Positions 33,002-44,336 of a stretch of 64,000 nucleotides of DNA are shown in pieces. Position 1 is the first letter of the stretch; each line of letters begins with the position of its first letter. The position numbers were made by a program, and so were the translations under genes. The notes beneath the pieces are model-generated. The model did no database searches. It was not told the origin of the DNA and saw nothing but the letters and a program-made list of their open reading frames with translations. The stretch comes from Galeruca laticollis (taxonomy: Eukaryota > Arthropoda > Insecta > Coleoptera > Chrysomelidae), in contig OY998185.1 of NCBI GenBank assembly GCA_963921935.1, positions 63,503,717 to 63,567,716 of the forward strand. Direction: 5' to 3'.

Positions 33002-33061
33002 TAGTAGCTGGACTGTTGTCAACTATTAAAAATGATGTGACATTGACTTTGGGTTTTATTC

Positions 33062-33540
33062 TGAAAAATTACGATATTTTTGTCATTTTTGGAGAAGTTT
33101 CAGTTTGTTAGCACGATACAGCCTCCGGAGTATATACAAGTGATGAATTTTATGATTGGATATTATTCAGAGCGTCTCAAAGATGAATCCTATTGATATT
33201 CAGCTCATTAAAGCTAGTACAACGGGTGCTATGGTATTTGAAGTAGCAAATTTTTGTCGTTTTTAGAAAAATTTCAGTTTTTTTAGCACGATACAGCCTC
33301 CCGAGTGTATAAAACTGCCCAATTTTATGAATGGATATTGTTCAAGGTGTCTCACAGATGTAACCTATTGATTTACAGCTGACTAGAGCGAGTACAGCGG
33401 GTCCTAGTAATCCAGATATACTATATTTCGGTTTGTTAGTCCCCCGAAGTGTATACAAGTGCCAATTTTATGATAGAATTTTGTTTAGGGCCACAAATGC
33501 GGAAAAGTGATTTTTTTTAATCTTTAAAATCGTTTATTTT
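33062..33540. repeat. 173-bp repeat family, ~2.7 degenerate units
   Basis: Units marked by GTTAGCACGATACAGCCTCC at 33107 and later copies (33275, 33435), ending GGGCCACAAATGCGGAAAAG as in the nested element at 12043-13221. TIRs are absent. Confidence 0.8.
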
Positions 33541-33811
33541 TTCTATTATTTGGAAAGTCCAAGCATTATAAAAATAATTTTTTAACTATGTTATGGCCAG
33601 TGTAATTTTATTTCGTACTATCGCGCAAAATTGTATACTGCATAACTTCATTTTAATTAAAAATCAATAATTAAATCAAACTTTCCACACAACAATCATC
33701 TGATTCAATATGATTTTAACTAAATTTGATTTTATTCTTGAAAGTTTAAAAGATAAATTTAAGTTATAATAAAATTTCTCTTTGATTGATATTATTAATT
33801 TATATACTTAC
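33541..33811. other. AT-rich noncoding stretch
   Basis: Directly downstream of the orphan signal-peptide exon; no further exon recognised. Confidence 0.45.
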
Positions 33812-33929
33812 AAGAACTTCCACCTCGACTACCTCCTCGGCTTCCTCCACCTCTACCACCGCCTCGTCCGTATACAAAATATACGTTAGTCAATAACAGT
33901 ATCACAAAAACTTTATAAATCTTACACAT
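33812..33929 (-). CDS. Orphan first exon: signal peptide with RGG-rich start (gene D or alternative B exon)
   Basis: ATG at 33929 in context AATAAAATG encodes MCKIYKVFVILLLTNVYFVY, then GRGGGRGGGSRGGSRGGSS, and ends in phase 1 at T|GTAAGT (donor at 33811). Length (39 codons plus one base), hydrophobic core, GRGG after the cleavage site and the SS-T ending all match gene B exon 1. No later exon of its own is visible before the copia element. It may be an alternative first exon for gene B (phase-compatible with 27275-26880), or the survivor of a gene destroyed by insertions. Confidence 0.7.
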
Positions 33930-34270
33930 TTTATTTAATTATTATGACACATCAAAATACACGTCTAATTCAATGATTAATGGGTATTTTTAATTACATA
34001 ACATTTTAACAAAAACTAAATAATTTGATGTTTACCACACTTAAAGATTATAAGCCACACTAGAAATATAAACTACCTGTTTTAACAACGTCTACATGTT
34101 TATAAATCTTACAATGACGAACTCGACCACGCGGTTGCCTGATGATCAAAATATCCAAGAGATTGAAGAGAGCTACTTAAGTTTTCATTTGTAATAGTTT
34201 TAGCGGATATACAGGGGTTACAAGTATTCTTTTAATAACTCAGTATATATCTACAGTTAATCCGTTGGTT

Positions 34271-34409
34271 CTTTACCCATGCGTCATCAAAAATATTCAT
34301 AAAAAATTAGTCGAAAAATTATAAGTTAGATTATTTTATTCTGTTTTTCACAAACAATAGAATTATATGTATTAAATTATCAAATATTATTGACGCATGG
34401 GTAAAGATC
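34271..34409. repeat. MITE-like hairpin with ~25-bp inverted ends
   Basis: CTTTACCCATGCGTCATCAA at the left and TTGACGCATGGGTAAAG at the right flank about 90 bp of AT-rich DNA. Confidence 0.6.
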
Positions 34410-35497
34410 ATAGATATATAAATAAAAGTAAAGAACGAACGAACCAATTGTGTGTACAATAATATAAAATAAAATCTCAAGCTGTGTAACTTTCACTTAG
34501 GAATATTTAAAAGTAACTTTGGCAACATCGCGTGGTTAATATAACGAAACTACTCTCTCTGAATTGGAATTCAGGGTACCACTATGAATCATCGGATTAG
34601 AACGTCACTTAATGGCTAGAATTAATTGCGACATCGTGTGACTATTAAAAATCAAAGCAAAACAGTCTGATTCTTATTTATTATGAATGAAAAGAATGAT
34701 TTAGTAAAGGAAATATTGAATGAATTTCTTTTATTGACACTTAAATTCTTCTTTAATGATAACTTTTAATTGATTATGTTTAACCCATTGTTACCCACTG
34801 TATTTATATAATGCGCCTTACGTCCGTATACATATAGCCATCCATTGGACTGTCCTCAAATCTCGGGTAAGTGAAATGATGTTTTTATTACATTTAGAGC
34901 TCACTGCAGCTAACAAAAACCTCATATTTGCAATTGGCATGAACTACAGCGTGCCGAAATTAAAGATTGTGTTTTATACCAGGTTAGAATTGTTTAAGTA
35001 TGCGAGAACAGCCCGAAGATCGACACACAATACTTGAACGTTTTCAACTGCTTTTACAACTTCATTCTTTTCTTTACGGCTCAAATATTTCTCACTTAAA
35101 AATAGTTCTCCTAAGTTCATTTTTTTGTTCTTCATATCCGTTCATATAACTGGCACATAAACCACATTGGTCTTTTTTAGGCTGCAATAAGAGGGGATAC
35201 GAGATGAGTTTACAGGGTTATAAGTAGTTGTGACAGAACAGCCTACAACAGTTTCGTTTTTTGAAGCGTCTGTGTATAGTACCGGATAATAATTCTTTGT
35301 CTAAATAATTTCCATGAAATTTTGGATTATTAGGTCCTTTGAGGTGTCATATTTGTCATAATTACTCAGGAAGGTATGTAAGCGAGGAATATGTTTATGT
35401 CTGGGGGGGAATATGGAGTTGGAAACGGAAATGTATGTGATAGGTTGATGTTGCTTATTATTGGCGAGAGAAGATGTGGGATAGATTTTAATTTTGA
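34410..35497. other. Noncoding stretch upstream of the orphan exon
   Basis: No coding similarity up to about 35460, where the 3' region of a Jockey-like element begins. Confidence 0.4.
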
Positions 35498-36535
35498 TTA
35501 ATTGGGTTGATTATTTGGGATATTAGTAAGGAGAGCATGCGTAGGATTTGCTGCTGATGCTGCATATGTACGGAGAAACTGTCTCAGCCAGAGAGGTGGT
35601 TCATTAGCTTCGATATAGAGACTTTCTGCTGGGCTGGAGCGAAAAGCTCCTAGACACAAACGTATGGCGGTGTTTTGCACAGAGTTTAGTAGGTTTAAAT
35701 ATGTTTTGCTAACAGACATGTAAATGAAACTAGCATAGTCAATTTTGGAGCGCATCAGGGCGTTGTATACCTTAAGGTAGGTATTTTCAGCAGCACCCCA
35801 GTTATAATGCGCAAGAGTTTTAATGATATTTAGTCTTTGAAGGCATTTACCCTTAATATTCATAATTTTTTGCTTCCAAGTGAGACGTGAGTCTAAAATT
35901 AATCCTAGTAGATATTTTACATTGTTCAACAACAGGAAGAGGGGAGTCATTAATTAGGATGCAAGGAGTTTGAGATGGAGGTAATCTGATAAATTTAGAT
36001 TTTTGAGGACGTAGAGTTAAACCTAGGAGCTTCGTTCTGCTGCAGTAGATTTACTGTATTTTGCAGCAATGAGCATATAGTGGGTGTAAATTTTCTATGG
36101 CAATATAATACTAGATCGTCAGCATATAGGGTGTGTTTGACAGGACTTGGGAAGTCTGAGCTAAGGTTATTCAGTGAAAGAATAAATAAAGTTGGACTTA
36201 GGACGGAGCCTTTAGGCACACCATTAACGCATACCTGGAACATTCTGGTGGATAAAAAGTTTTGAATGAAGGATAGAATGTTGCCTTCAATGCTGTATTG
36301 TTTTAATGTATTAATTATCGCTGTTCTGGATATTGTGTTAAAAGCTTCCTCTATATCAAAAATGGCTGCGATCATGTTGTGTTTATCATTCATTGCATCA
36401 GCTATATGTGTTTGAAGAAGCACCAGGTTATCGTTGGTGAAGCGGCGAGAGATAATTTTATGTTTGTTTAGAAACCACAAGAGTCTTTTATTTATCATTT
36501 TTTCTATAAGTTTGCACATGGTGCAAGTCAATAAG
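35498..36535 (-). pseudogene. Jockey-like element I, RT and C-terminus (3' part)
   Basis: Minus strand: LTCTMCKLIEKMINKRLLWF starts exactly where the 5' part (42570) breaks off in the RT SYRP motif. Then NLVLLQTHIADAMN, AIFDIEEAFNTISR (motif A), GVPKGSVLSPTLF (motif B; Lys replaces the usual Gln), and HTLYADDLVLYCH (motif C intact). After a frameshift near 35960, the thumb region follows: VKYLLGLILDSRLTWKQKI, KIDYASFIYMS, NSVQNTAIRLCLGAFRSSP, EANEPPLWLRQ. The RNase H and tail expected downstream are not seen. Confidence 0.85.
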
Positions 36536-37144
36536 ATTATTATTATTATGAACTTTATTCATCGAAATACAAAATACAAATATATAATATTATAATATAA
36601 ATGAATGCATGCATTACAGGTGATGAATAAAGAAATAATCGATAAGTGATCAATCACTTGTTTCGATATTTGCGGAATATAAATATAAAAAATAATATCA
36701 TGTATATGAATATGCTTAGAATATATAAAAATACATATGAAAATGAAAATGTTATCACAATTATACATTATGCAATATTAAAATTATTGAGCCAAAACAG
36801 AAATAGATATATACATAGGTATATATACACATACACACATATATATGCATATATACACATATACATACATACACACATATATACATGCAAAAGCACATTA
36901 TAAAACATATAAAATGCGCATTAAAATGTTAATCACAATATAAAATATTAAAACTAAAACAAATAGCATTAAAAATTGATACAGTGAAAATATAAAAATA
37001 TAAAACCAGAACAGAGTAAAATCAAGAAACGAGTCAGATGATGAAGAGCGGATCATCTATATTAATGCAGTATGTATGTTGATTATGGTCTCGATTCTAT
37101 CAGATCGATTATTAATTTTCTGTCGTTACTTAAGATGTAATCTT
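36536..37144 (-). other. Element II 3' untranslated region and microsatellite
   Basis: On the minus strand it ends AATAAAGTTCATAATAATAATAATC, i.e. a polyadenylation-type signal and a short (TAA)n tail typical of some non-LTR elements. The stretch at 36790-36895 is an ACATAT-type microsatellite. Confidence 0.6.
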
Positions 37145-39884
37145 TTAATTTTTTTTTGAATTAGCTTTATTTCTTTCAGATCTTATAGTGTTCGGGACAC
37201 TATTGTATAATGATTTTGTGATATAGGAGTGAGATCTTTGGGATATTGATTTTTTTACACGTGGTACTACCGTAATGGGTTTTCGGCGGGCATTATACTC
37301 ATGAGTGGGTCTTGCTATATCACCAGATAGGTGGAATTTCACATTGGTACAGAAATAGAATAACTGCCTGAAATCCATGACTTCTGATTGTTTGTATAGT
37401 AGTTCCGAAGAAAACCTTCGGTTTTTTTTTCGTTATCACTTTCAGAAATCTTTTTTGCAGTATTTCCAATGGTTTGAGGTGTACTCGAGAACATTTCCCC
37501 ATGTCAGAATTCCATATCTTAAATGACTTTCCACTAAGGAGTTATATAATATCTTCATTGTTTTCAGTAGAAGGTAATTACTTAAATATTTAAATTAGTA
37601 TAAAATGGATTGCAGTATGGCAATTACCAGCCGAATTACAGCTGAAGGATAGAAAGTTGGTTTTCTCTGTATTGAGTGTCAAAAGTCTTTCGTCGAACCA
37701 CTCCTTTATGAATCGGAGGTCAGATTCGGCTTTATGTTTCAACTCATGCCATGTTTCCGCTTTATATATTATTGCGGTATACTCAGCATACCCTATGATA
37801 CGTCCTTGACTGTTCAATGTAAATATTTGATTGATGTAGAGATTAAACAAAAGAGGGCCCAAAACGGTTCCCTGCGGTACGCCATATTCAATTTCTCTCT
37901 GATCGCTCAATGTTTCAGCCACTTTCACTTCTTGAGTTCTGTTGCTGAAGTAATTTCTAAGTGAATTTGCACATTTACCTCTCATTCCTACTCGTTCCAG
38001 TGTAATTATGAGCAATCGGTGACTAACAGTATCGAAAGCCTTCGAAAGGTCAATGAAAACACATAGACAAGGATGTCCATCTTCCAACGCGCTATGTATT
38101 TTTTCGGTCAAAGCTAATACAGCATCTTCCGTTGAAGTATTTTCCTTGAAACCATATTGTTTATGGGAGATCAAGCCGTATTTTTTTATGAAGGATGTCA
38201 TTCGGTTCTTCAGAAACATTTCGAAAATGTTCGATAAATGCGTGATAAGGGAAATCGGTCTGTAATTGGTAACTATCGTTTTGTTCCCTCTTTTAAAAAT
38301 TGGTATTACTATCGATTTTTTGAAAGCATCAGGCCAGATTTCCAACTCCAAGCATCTATTTAAAATGTATACTAGGGGATGAACAATAGATTTGATAGTT
38401 TCCGCTCTTATCCCGTCCTTACCAACGGCTTTCTTATCTTTCAATTTTCTTATTATGCTCAAAAGTTCAATAGAATTGCTTGGTGCTAGAATCATGGTAT
38501 TAGGTAGAATATCGTCAATGAATTCGTGATTACTATTTGTTTTGATTTTTTCAGCAAGTGTTTTTCTCATTTCAATGAATCTCAGATTGAATTCATTTGC
38601 AATATCTTTGCTATCATGGAGAAGTTCTCCCTTTACGTTTTGGACAGCCGGTATTTTATTCTGTTTTGTTTTCGAGTTACTCAATTCCCTTACCTTTTTC
38701 CATAAAAATTTTGTGTTATTTGGATTTTTTTCTATTTGCTGTTTATAATAATCGTATTTTACTTTCTTGACTCGGTTAGTTAATTTGTTTTTATAAAGAT
38801 TATATTGATTTTTCAGTACATTGTTATTCGGATTTTTTTTAATATTAACAAACATTTCATTTTTTTTGTTTATGGATGTCAGTAATGAGTTTGTGAGCCA
38901 AGGTGCAAGGTTGGAGTTTTTTTTCGTTAGTTTTTTTGTTTCTAGGCATTCGTTACTTGTTATAGATATTATTTTAATTAATTCGTTCATTGCAGAGTTT
39001 GGATCTGGAGTCGAATACATAGTTTCCCAATCTACCTGTTGAATTTTTTGTTTAAACTTTTTGTAATTCAAAAATTGTGTGAATCTACTATTTATAGTTT
39101 TTTCATCGTTCATTTTTCCCGTTATGATCTGTAGTATAATTGTTTTATGATCAGTAATATTGTTTTCGATTATTAAAGGTATGTTCATGTCTGTTTTAGA
39201 TTTAAGAAAAATATGATCGAGACAACTTTTCATCCTCGTAGGTTCATTGATAGAAGATACATAACCAAATTCGTTCAGTACGTTAAGATATTCTATAGCA
39301 TGTTCATTTACTTCCAATATATCGATGTTGAGATCTTCTACGAGGATGCAGAAATCATTAGATTCATTATAATTTTTTTCCAAAAAATTTTGAAGGTTTT
39401 TATTGAATGATGGTATATTTGATGCCGGAGATCGGTAGATTGCATTTATTACGAAATTTTTGTTCTCAAATTTAATAGTTGTTCTCAGAATTTTGATTTC
39501 ATCCTTTTGAACTATTTCATATTCAAAATCATTTTCCTGCTTTATGTACATTACAACTCCATCATTTTGATTGTAATCACCTTGATTATATATCATATAG
39601 TAGCCAGGAATACCATATATACTGGGATCCACTAATTTCCAGGTTTCGGTCAAGACCATACAATCAAAACTTGCACTGATATTACATAGTAGTATTTTGA
39701 ATTCATCTATATTTTTATTGATACTTCGAATGTTGTTATGTATTATTTTAAAGTTCTCGTGGTGTTTGTTTACTTCCAAAATTTCTTTACATTCTTTGTT
39801 CGTGTTAATCGTAAAGGTCTGTACCGAATCAACCTGGAAATCTTGTATGTTTGGATCCATTTCAGATACAGTACCGATACACAT
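37145..39884 (-). mobile_element. CR1/Jockey-like element II
   Basis: A second non-LTR element on the minus strand, whose 3' end sits inside element I. It comprises a 764-codon endonuclease-RT frame, a short deletion, and C-terminal fragments at 37502-37145 (TWGKCSRVHLKPLEILQKRF; HEYNARRKPITVVPRVKKSI; ITKSLYNSVPNTIR) in shifted frames. Confidence 0.85.
37590..39884 (-). CDS. Element II endonuclease-reverse transcriptase (long open frame)
   Basis: 764 codons. Residues about 40-260 form the apurinic-like endonuclease: HNNIRSINKNIDEF, VLTETW, IYRSPAS, VEDLNIDIL (usual GDFN altered) and NITDHKTIIL. Residues about 440-720 form the RT: KDKKAVGKDGIRAETIK, NYRPISLITHLSNIFE, VFIDLSKAFDTVSH (motif A), VPQGTVLGPLLFNLYIN (motif B), and IGYAEYTAIIY in place of YADDT (motif C). 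Both catalytic Asp residues of motif C are therefore changed, so the polymerase should be dead although the frame is open. The frame ends at a deletion in the thumb. Confidence 0.85.
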   Translation of the reverse strand: MCIGTVSEMDPNIQDFQVDSVQTFTINTNKECKEILEVNKHHENFKIIHNNIRSINKNIDEFKILLCNISASFDCMVLTETWKLVDPSIYGIPGYYMIYNQGDYNQNDGVVMYIKQENDFEYEIVQKDEIKILRTTIKFENKNFVINAIYRSPASNIPSFNKNLQNFLEKNYNESNDFCILVEDLNIDILEVNEHAIEYLNVLNEFGYVSSINEPTRMKSCLDHIFLKSKTDMNIPLIIENNITDHKTIILQIITGKMNDEKTINSRFTQFLNYKKFKQKIQQVDWETMYSTPDPNSAMNELIKIISITSNECLETKKLTKKNSNLAPWLTNSLLTSINKKNEMFVNIKKNPNNNVLKNQYNLYKNKLTNRVKKVKYDYYKQQIEKNPNNTKFLWKKVRELSNSKTKQNKIPAVQNVKGELLHDSKDIANEFNLRFIEMRKTLAEKIKTNSNHEFIDDILPNTMILAPSNSIELLSIIRKLKDKKAVGKDGIRAETIKSIVHPLVYILNRCLELEIWPDAFKKSIVIPIFKRGNKTIVTNYRPISLITHLSNIFEMFLKNRMTSFIKKYGLISHKQYGFKENTSTEDAVLALTEKIHSALEDGHPCLCVFIDLSKAFDTVSHRLLIITLERVGMRGKCANSLRNYFSNRTQEVKVAETLSDQREIEYGVPQGTVLGPLLFNLYINQIFTLNSQGRIIGYAEYTAIIYKAETWHELKHKAESDLRFIKEWFDERLLTLNTEKTNFLSFSCNSAGNCHTAIHFILI

Positions 39885-39923
39885 ACATACACACCCTCAC
39901 ACACACACACACACCCTCACACA

Positions 39924-39957
<34 letters not shown>
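39885..39957. repeat. (CA)n/(TA)n microsatellite
   Basis: ACACACCCTCACAC repeats followed by 30 bp of TA, directly preceding the mariner left end. Confidence 0.9.
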
Positions 39958-39960
<3 letters not shown>

Positions 39961-42394
39961 GGTGTCCCGGGACTAATGGGAAAAAAGTCAGGAGCGTATA
40001 ATCTGAGCTAAAATAATGTTAGTACTTCATATAAACTTTTACTATGCAGGCCCTCGTTTTCGAGTTATAGGCCTCCAAAGTTTTAATTTTGAATTTAGTT
40101 TTTATTTGTATTTTTTGTACTAGTTATTTGATCTTTATAAAATTTACGGCAAAGCTATAATGTATGTGTATGTTTATTTTGGTAAGGTAAACAGATTTAC
40201 AGTAGTGCATTGAAGCCAGGGACGGACTACTCGCTATGGTTAGTGATCCAAAAATTTTGCAGGTATGGCACACCCTGTATGAAATTATCGAAATTCACTT
40301 CCCCACACATTAAGCTAACGAAAAGGTACTCTTGTTGGAATTCGATAAAATAAGCCGTTTGGCTAATATTTACAGTTTTATTAATGCACTACGTACCAGT
40401 TTACGCATTCACCATTTTTATAAGTACACAACGAGGTAAAACTAACTTTTAATAGATGTCCAAAATTTACCTAGAGTACTACAAAAAAATAATTTAACGA
40501 TAGCAGAAGATGAAAAACATTAACGACTTATTAATTGGAAAGTTGGTAAAAACTTTTCATAAGTGTTTTTACCGTTTATAAAGTTACCATAGGATTAGTT
40601 GTCAAACGTTGTGTAGAATAGTTCGTAGTCAGTACTTGTCAATAATTCATAAGTCCTTAATTTAACAGTTACAATAGCAGAATTCGCTTTTATTGAGTAC
40701 GCAGATGAACATCTAATGTATGGACTGGCTTCTCGAAACTGTTTAGAGGCCAAAAGGCTTTATGAAGAACATTTTGCAAACAGAGCATTGCCAGACAGAC
40801 GAATGTTTGGGCGTATTGATCTCAGGTTACGAGAAACAGGTATGAATAAGTAAATGTAATTTTCCATGTATACAAAACAAAATTTTAAATTTTAGGAAGA
40901 TTTTCGCCAGAAAAAGCTGGAGAAGGTCCAGTACGAAGCATACGTACTGTGGCAGTTGAACAAGACTTGTTAAATGCAGTTGATAATGAACCATCGAGTT
41001 TTAGAAAATTATCAAGAGAACATAACGTCTCGAAATCAGTTGTTCATCGCGTCCTAAAAGAACAGCTGTTATATCCTTTTCACATGAAGAAAGTACACCG
41101 TATGACAGTGGCTGATTATCCTGCTCGACTTGAGTATAGCCAGTGGTTTCTGCGACAACAACAAGCAGACAACACATTTATTAGTAACGTTCTCTTTACG
41201 AACGAACCGGGTTTCACCAGAGATGGAATCATAAATTCTCATAATATGCATTTATGGGATGATGTGAATCCACATGGCATTATCCAAACTAGGATCCAGC
41301 ATAGATTCATGGTTAATGTTTGGCAGGAATAGTTGGCAATAATTTGATACAGCCATACTTTATTGACGGTACTTTGACCGGTCAGAGATATTTGGAGTTT
41401 TTTGCAAAATGAGTTATGGAACCTGTTTGATGATGTGCTACTACAAACTCGTAGGAATTTATGGTTCATGCATGATGGGGCCCCTCCTCATTTCAGTTTA
41501 GATGTACGACAACATTTACACACAAGGCTTCCTAATAGATGGATTGGTCGTGGAGGCCCTTTTCAATGGCCACCGCGATCAGGAGACGTTAATCCTATGG
41601 ATTTCTTTCTCTAGGGTTATCTCAAAAGTAAGGTATACGCAACACCTGTGCAAACAAGGCAAGATTTAATAGACAGAATTGTGTTACACTGCAATGTTAT
41701 TAGAAATAGTGTGAAATTGCTCTTTCAAGTGCAAAAAAACAACCTTCGTAGACTTAGAATGTGCGTGGAAGTGGGAGGAGCTCATATTGAACATTTATTA
41801 GAATAACGTTAGTTTTTGTTGTTGTTTAGGAATTAGTTTTAGTCTAATGTTTTATAACTTGTGTTTTTGAGGTTTTCTTAATGGTTTAATAATGTTATGT
41901 TCGTAATTTTGATGAAAAGCAAGTAAATTATGGACATCGTATTAATAAGTTAGTTAGGTAGATTTGTACGTAGTGCATTAATAAAACTGTAAATATTAGC
42001 CAAACGGCTTATTTGATCGAATTCCTACAAGAGTACCTTTTCGTTAGCTCAATGTGTGGGGAAGTGAATTTCATACAGGATGTGCCATACCTACAAAATT
42101 TTTGGATCACTAACCATTGCGAGTAGTCCGTCCCTGGCTTCAATGCACTACTGTAAATCTGTTAACCTTACCAAAATAAACATACACTTACATTATAGCT
42201 TTGCCGTAAATTTTATAAAGATCAAATAACTAGTACAAAAAATAAAAATAAAAACCAAATTCAAAATTAAAACTTTGGAGGCCTATAACTCGAAAACGAG
42301 GGCCTGCATAGTAAAAGTTTATATGAAGTACTAACATTATTTTGGCTCATATTATACTCTCCTGACTTTTTCCCATTAGTCCCGGGACACCCTG
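39958..42394 (+). mobile_element. Long-TIR mariner-like transposon (copy 1)
   Basis: CAGGGTGTCCCGGGACTAAT and its reverse complement bound the element, flanked by TA. TIRs span 39958-40396 and 41966-42394, about 96% identical. A plus-strand transposase lies between. Confidence 0.9.
40676..41806 (+). pseudogene. Mariner-like transposase with a 56-bp intron, DD41D spacing
   Basis: The first exon gives AEFAFIEYADEHLMYGLASR, LEAKRLYEEHF, PDRRMFGRIDLRLRETG; the expected start codon reads ATA. A GTATGA...TTTTAG intron (40840-40895) joins in phase 1 to RFSPEKAGEGPVRSI, a helix-turn-helix (FRKLSREHNVSKSVVHRVLK), and NVLFTNEPGFTRDG, where Asn replaces the first catalytic Asp. Two compensating frameshifts (about 41325 and 41400) and a stop at the usual Trp after MDFFL follow. 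The second Asp (FMHDGAPPHF) and third Asp (NPMDFF) are present, 41 residues apart. The C-terminus is VEVGGAHIEHLLE. It is inactive. Confidence 0.85.
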
Positions 42395-42567
42395 TATATA
42401 ATACGAGAAAGACAGGAAAAATTTAAACGATCTATATTCATATTAATACGTGCCTACCCTATTGCCTAGCTGAGCGGGTTATTGGTTTTTCTTGATTTCT
42501 GGTTAATAGTTTTCGCACCAGGGGTGGTTTTGGGGTGAGTTTTTTTTCTTCGTGTTCCGAGCGTACG
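42395..42567. other. Junction DNA between mariner and element I
   Basis: Not recognisable as coding; possibly the 5' end of element II or filler. The element I reading stops here after the SYRP motif. Confidence 0.4.
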
Positions 42568-44000
42568 GCTTGGGTCTATAAGATTGAGGATGGTCGGGTT
42601 TATTGATGGGCAGGATAATGGAGTTGAGCCATTGTTTAGGAAAAGTATGTGATGTCCAGATCACGTTATAAATTTCAAAAAGTTCATAGAGGCATGGTGT
42701 TGTAAGTTTTTTGAGAAAAATGTAGGGGAGGTCGTCGGGACCCGGAGCGGTGTTTTTGCAGGAATTGAGAGCAGATGATAGTTCGAAATAGGTGAAAGAA
42801 GTATTCAAATAATTAACATCTTGTGTTATAGTTGTTGGTAAGGGGAGTGGCTGGAGAGTATTTGCAAATAAAGTTGATAGAGAATTATCCTTGATTTTAA
42901 ATTTTGAGATTTGAGCCAGGAGTTAGCGATCGGATTTTTTTCCATACTTGACTTGGATTTTTATCTTTAGTCAAAGATGATACGTAGTTTTGCCATGAAG
43001 ATTTTTTGCTCTGTTTGGATTTAGCTTTGGCTTTTTTCAGAAAGATGATGTTTTCTAGTCTTCTGTTTCTGCGGAATTTTTTTAAAACGATTTTGTATTG
43101 CTCTACAGCTTTTTCACAGGAAATATTCCACCAAGGTGCAGTTTTTTTTGAAAAGTGGGTTTCTGCAGCAGAAATTATTGCATGGGTAAATGCATTGGTA
43201 GAGTCATCGATGCTGTCATATATAGGGATTAAGGGTATATGGGCTTCGGTTTGGGAGGTATATCCTTCCCAGTTAGCTTTTTTAAAATGCCAAAAACTTC
43301 TAGTAGCGACTTGGTTGCAACTGTTCGTATTATTAGTAATAATGATGGGAAAATTGTTGCTATCGTGCAAGTCATCATCAGTAGACCATGTAAGTGAAGG
43401 AGCTGATCTGGGATCGCATATACTTAGAGAATGTCCCAGAGGATATATTAAGATGTGTTTCTGAACCAGTATTTAGTAGGCACGAGCCGGATATATTAAG
43501 TACATTCTCTACTGTTTTGCCTTCCAAATGTTTGATTGGAGCCCCACATGGTATTATGGGCATTAAAATCGCTTACAAGGATATATGGAGAAGGTAGCTG
43601 ATAGATAAGGTCTACCTGTCCTTCTTCTTTTAGAGGGTGGTCTGGAGGGATGTATATGCTAAAAATTGTGGTTTCATATGGGCACCAAGTAGTTACGGCA
43701 ATGGCCTCAAGATTAGTATTAATAGGAAGATGAGTTGAATATAGGTTACTGGATACTAGTATTGACGTCCCTCAACTTGTTCTAGAGCAACTGGTACGGA
43801 TGAAATGGTACCCTTCAAAATTTTTTAGATGAGGTTGATTAGTAAGCTGAGAATTGGTTTCCTGTAGGCATAAGCTGTCAGGGTTAGTTTGTGAGATTAG
43901 GTGTTGAATTCTCTCCAGGCGGGGAAAGAATCCGTAACAGTTCCATTGGACTAAAGTGAAGATGTTTTAGAGAAACGGAGAGGAAGAAGTTTATCAGTTA
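42568..44000 (-). pseudogene. Jockey-like element I, endonuclease and RT N-terminus (5' part)
   Basis: Minus strand. Broken frames at about 43970-43380 give an endonuclease: IYIPPDHPL, YILVSDFNAHNTMWGS (GDFN-type catalytic motif), then SWHFKKANWEGYTSQTE-like and TAPWWNISCEKAVEQY and FRRNRRLENIIFLKKAK (43370-42897). RT N-terminal motifs are FTYFELSSALNSCKNTAPGP, FPKQWLNSIILPINKPDHPQ and SYRP, where the sequence is interrupted by about 6 kb. Several frameshifts are present. Confidence 0.8.
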
Positions 44001-44336
44001 GGAATCGAATGAATTGGTGAGGTCATCCACTGAAGTATCCGACGAGAGACTTTTGTAATTTGATGAACCTTCAGGGTAATATTGAAATTTTAATTTTTTT
44101 GTAATCTAGTAATACGATTCTTTAAGGATCTTTCATTCATTTCTGGATGTATTAGTGATAGATCATTTAATAAAGCTGTGATATCAGAAGTGAAATTATA
44201 AGCTTTTTTCAAGGGGTCCCTATGACCAAAAAAATTTTGTAGGAAAGCAATAAGTTGTATTTCATCTAGCGAGAAAGAATCCGATGAATTTTCGTATAGA
44301 TTATGGATGGTTGTTAGAGCATTAGGACGAAATTTG
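44001..44336 (-). other. Element I spacer between ORF1 and ORF2
   Basis: No continuous frame; presumably decayed ORF1 C-terminal and linker sequence. Confidence 0.4.

Noticed and set aside
38053..39042. Several plus-strand frames of 65-76 codons
   Set aside because: Shadows of the element II RT/endonuclease frame on the minus strand.
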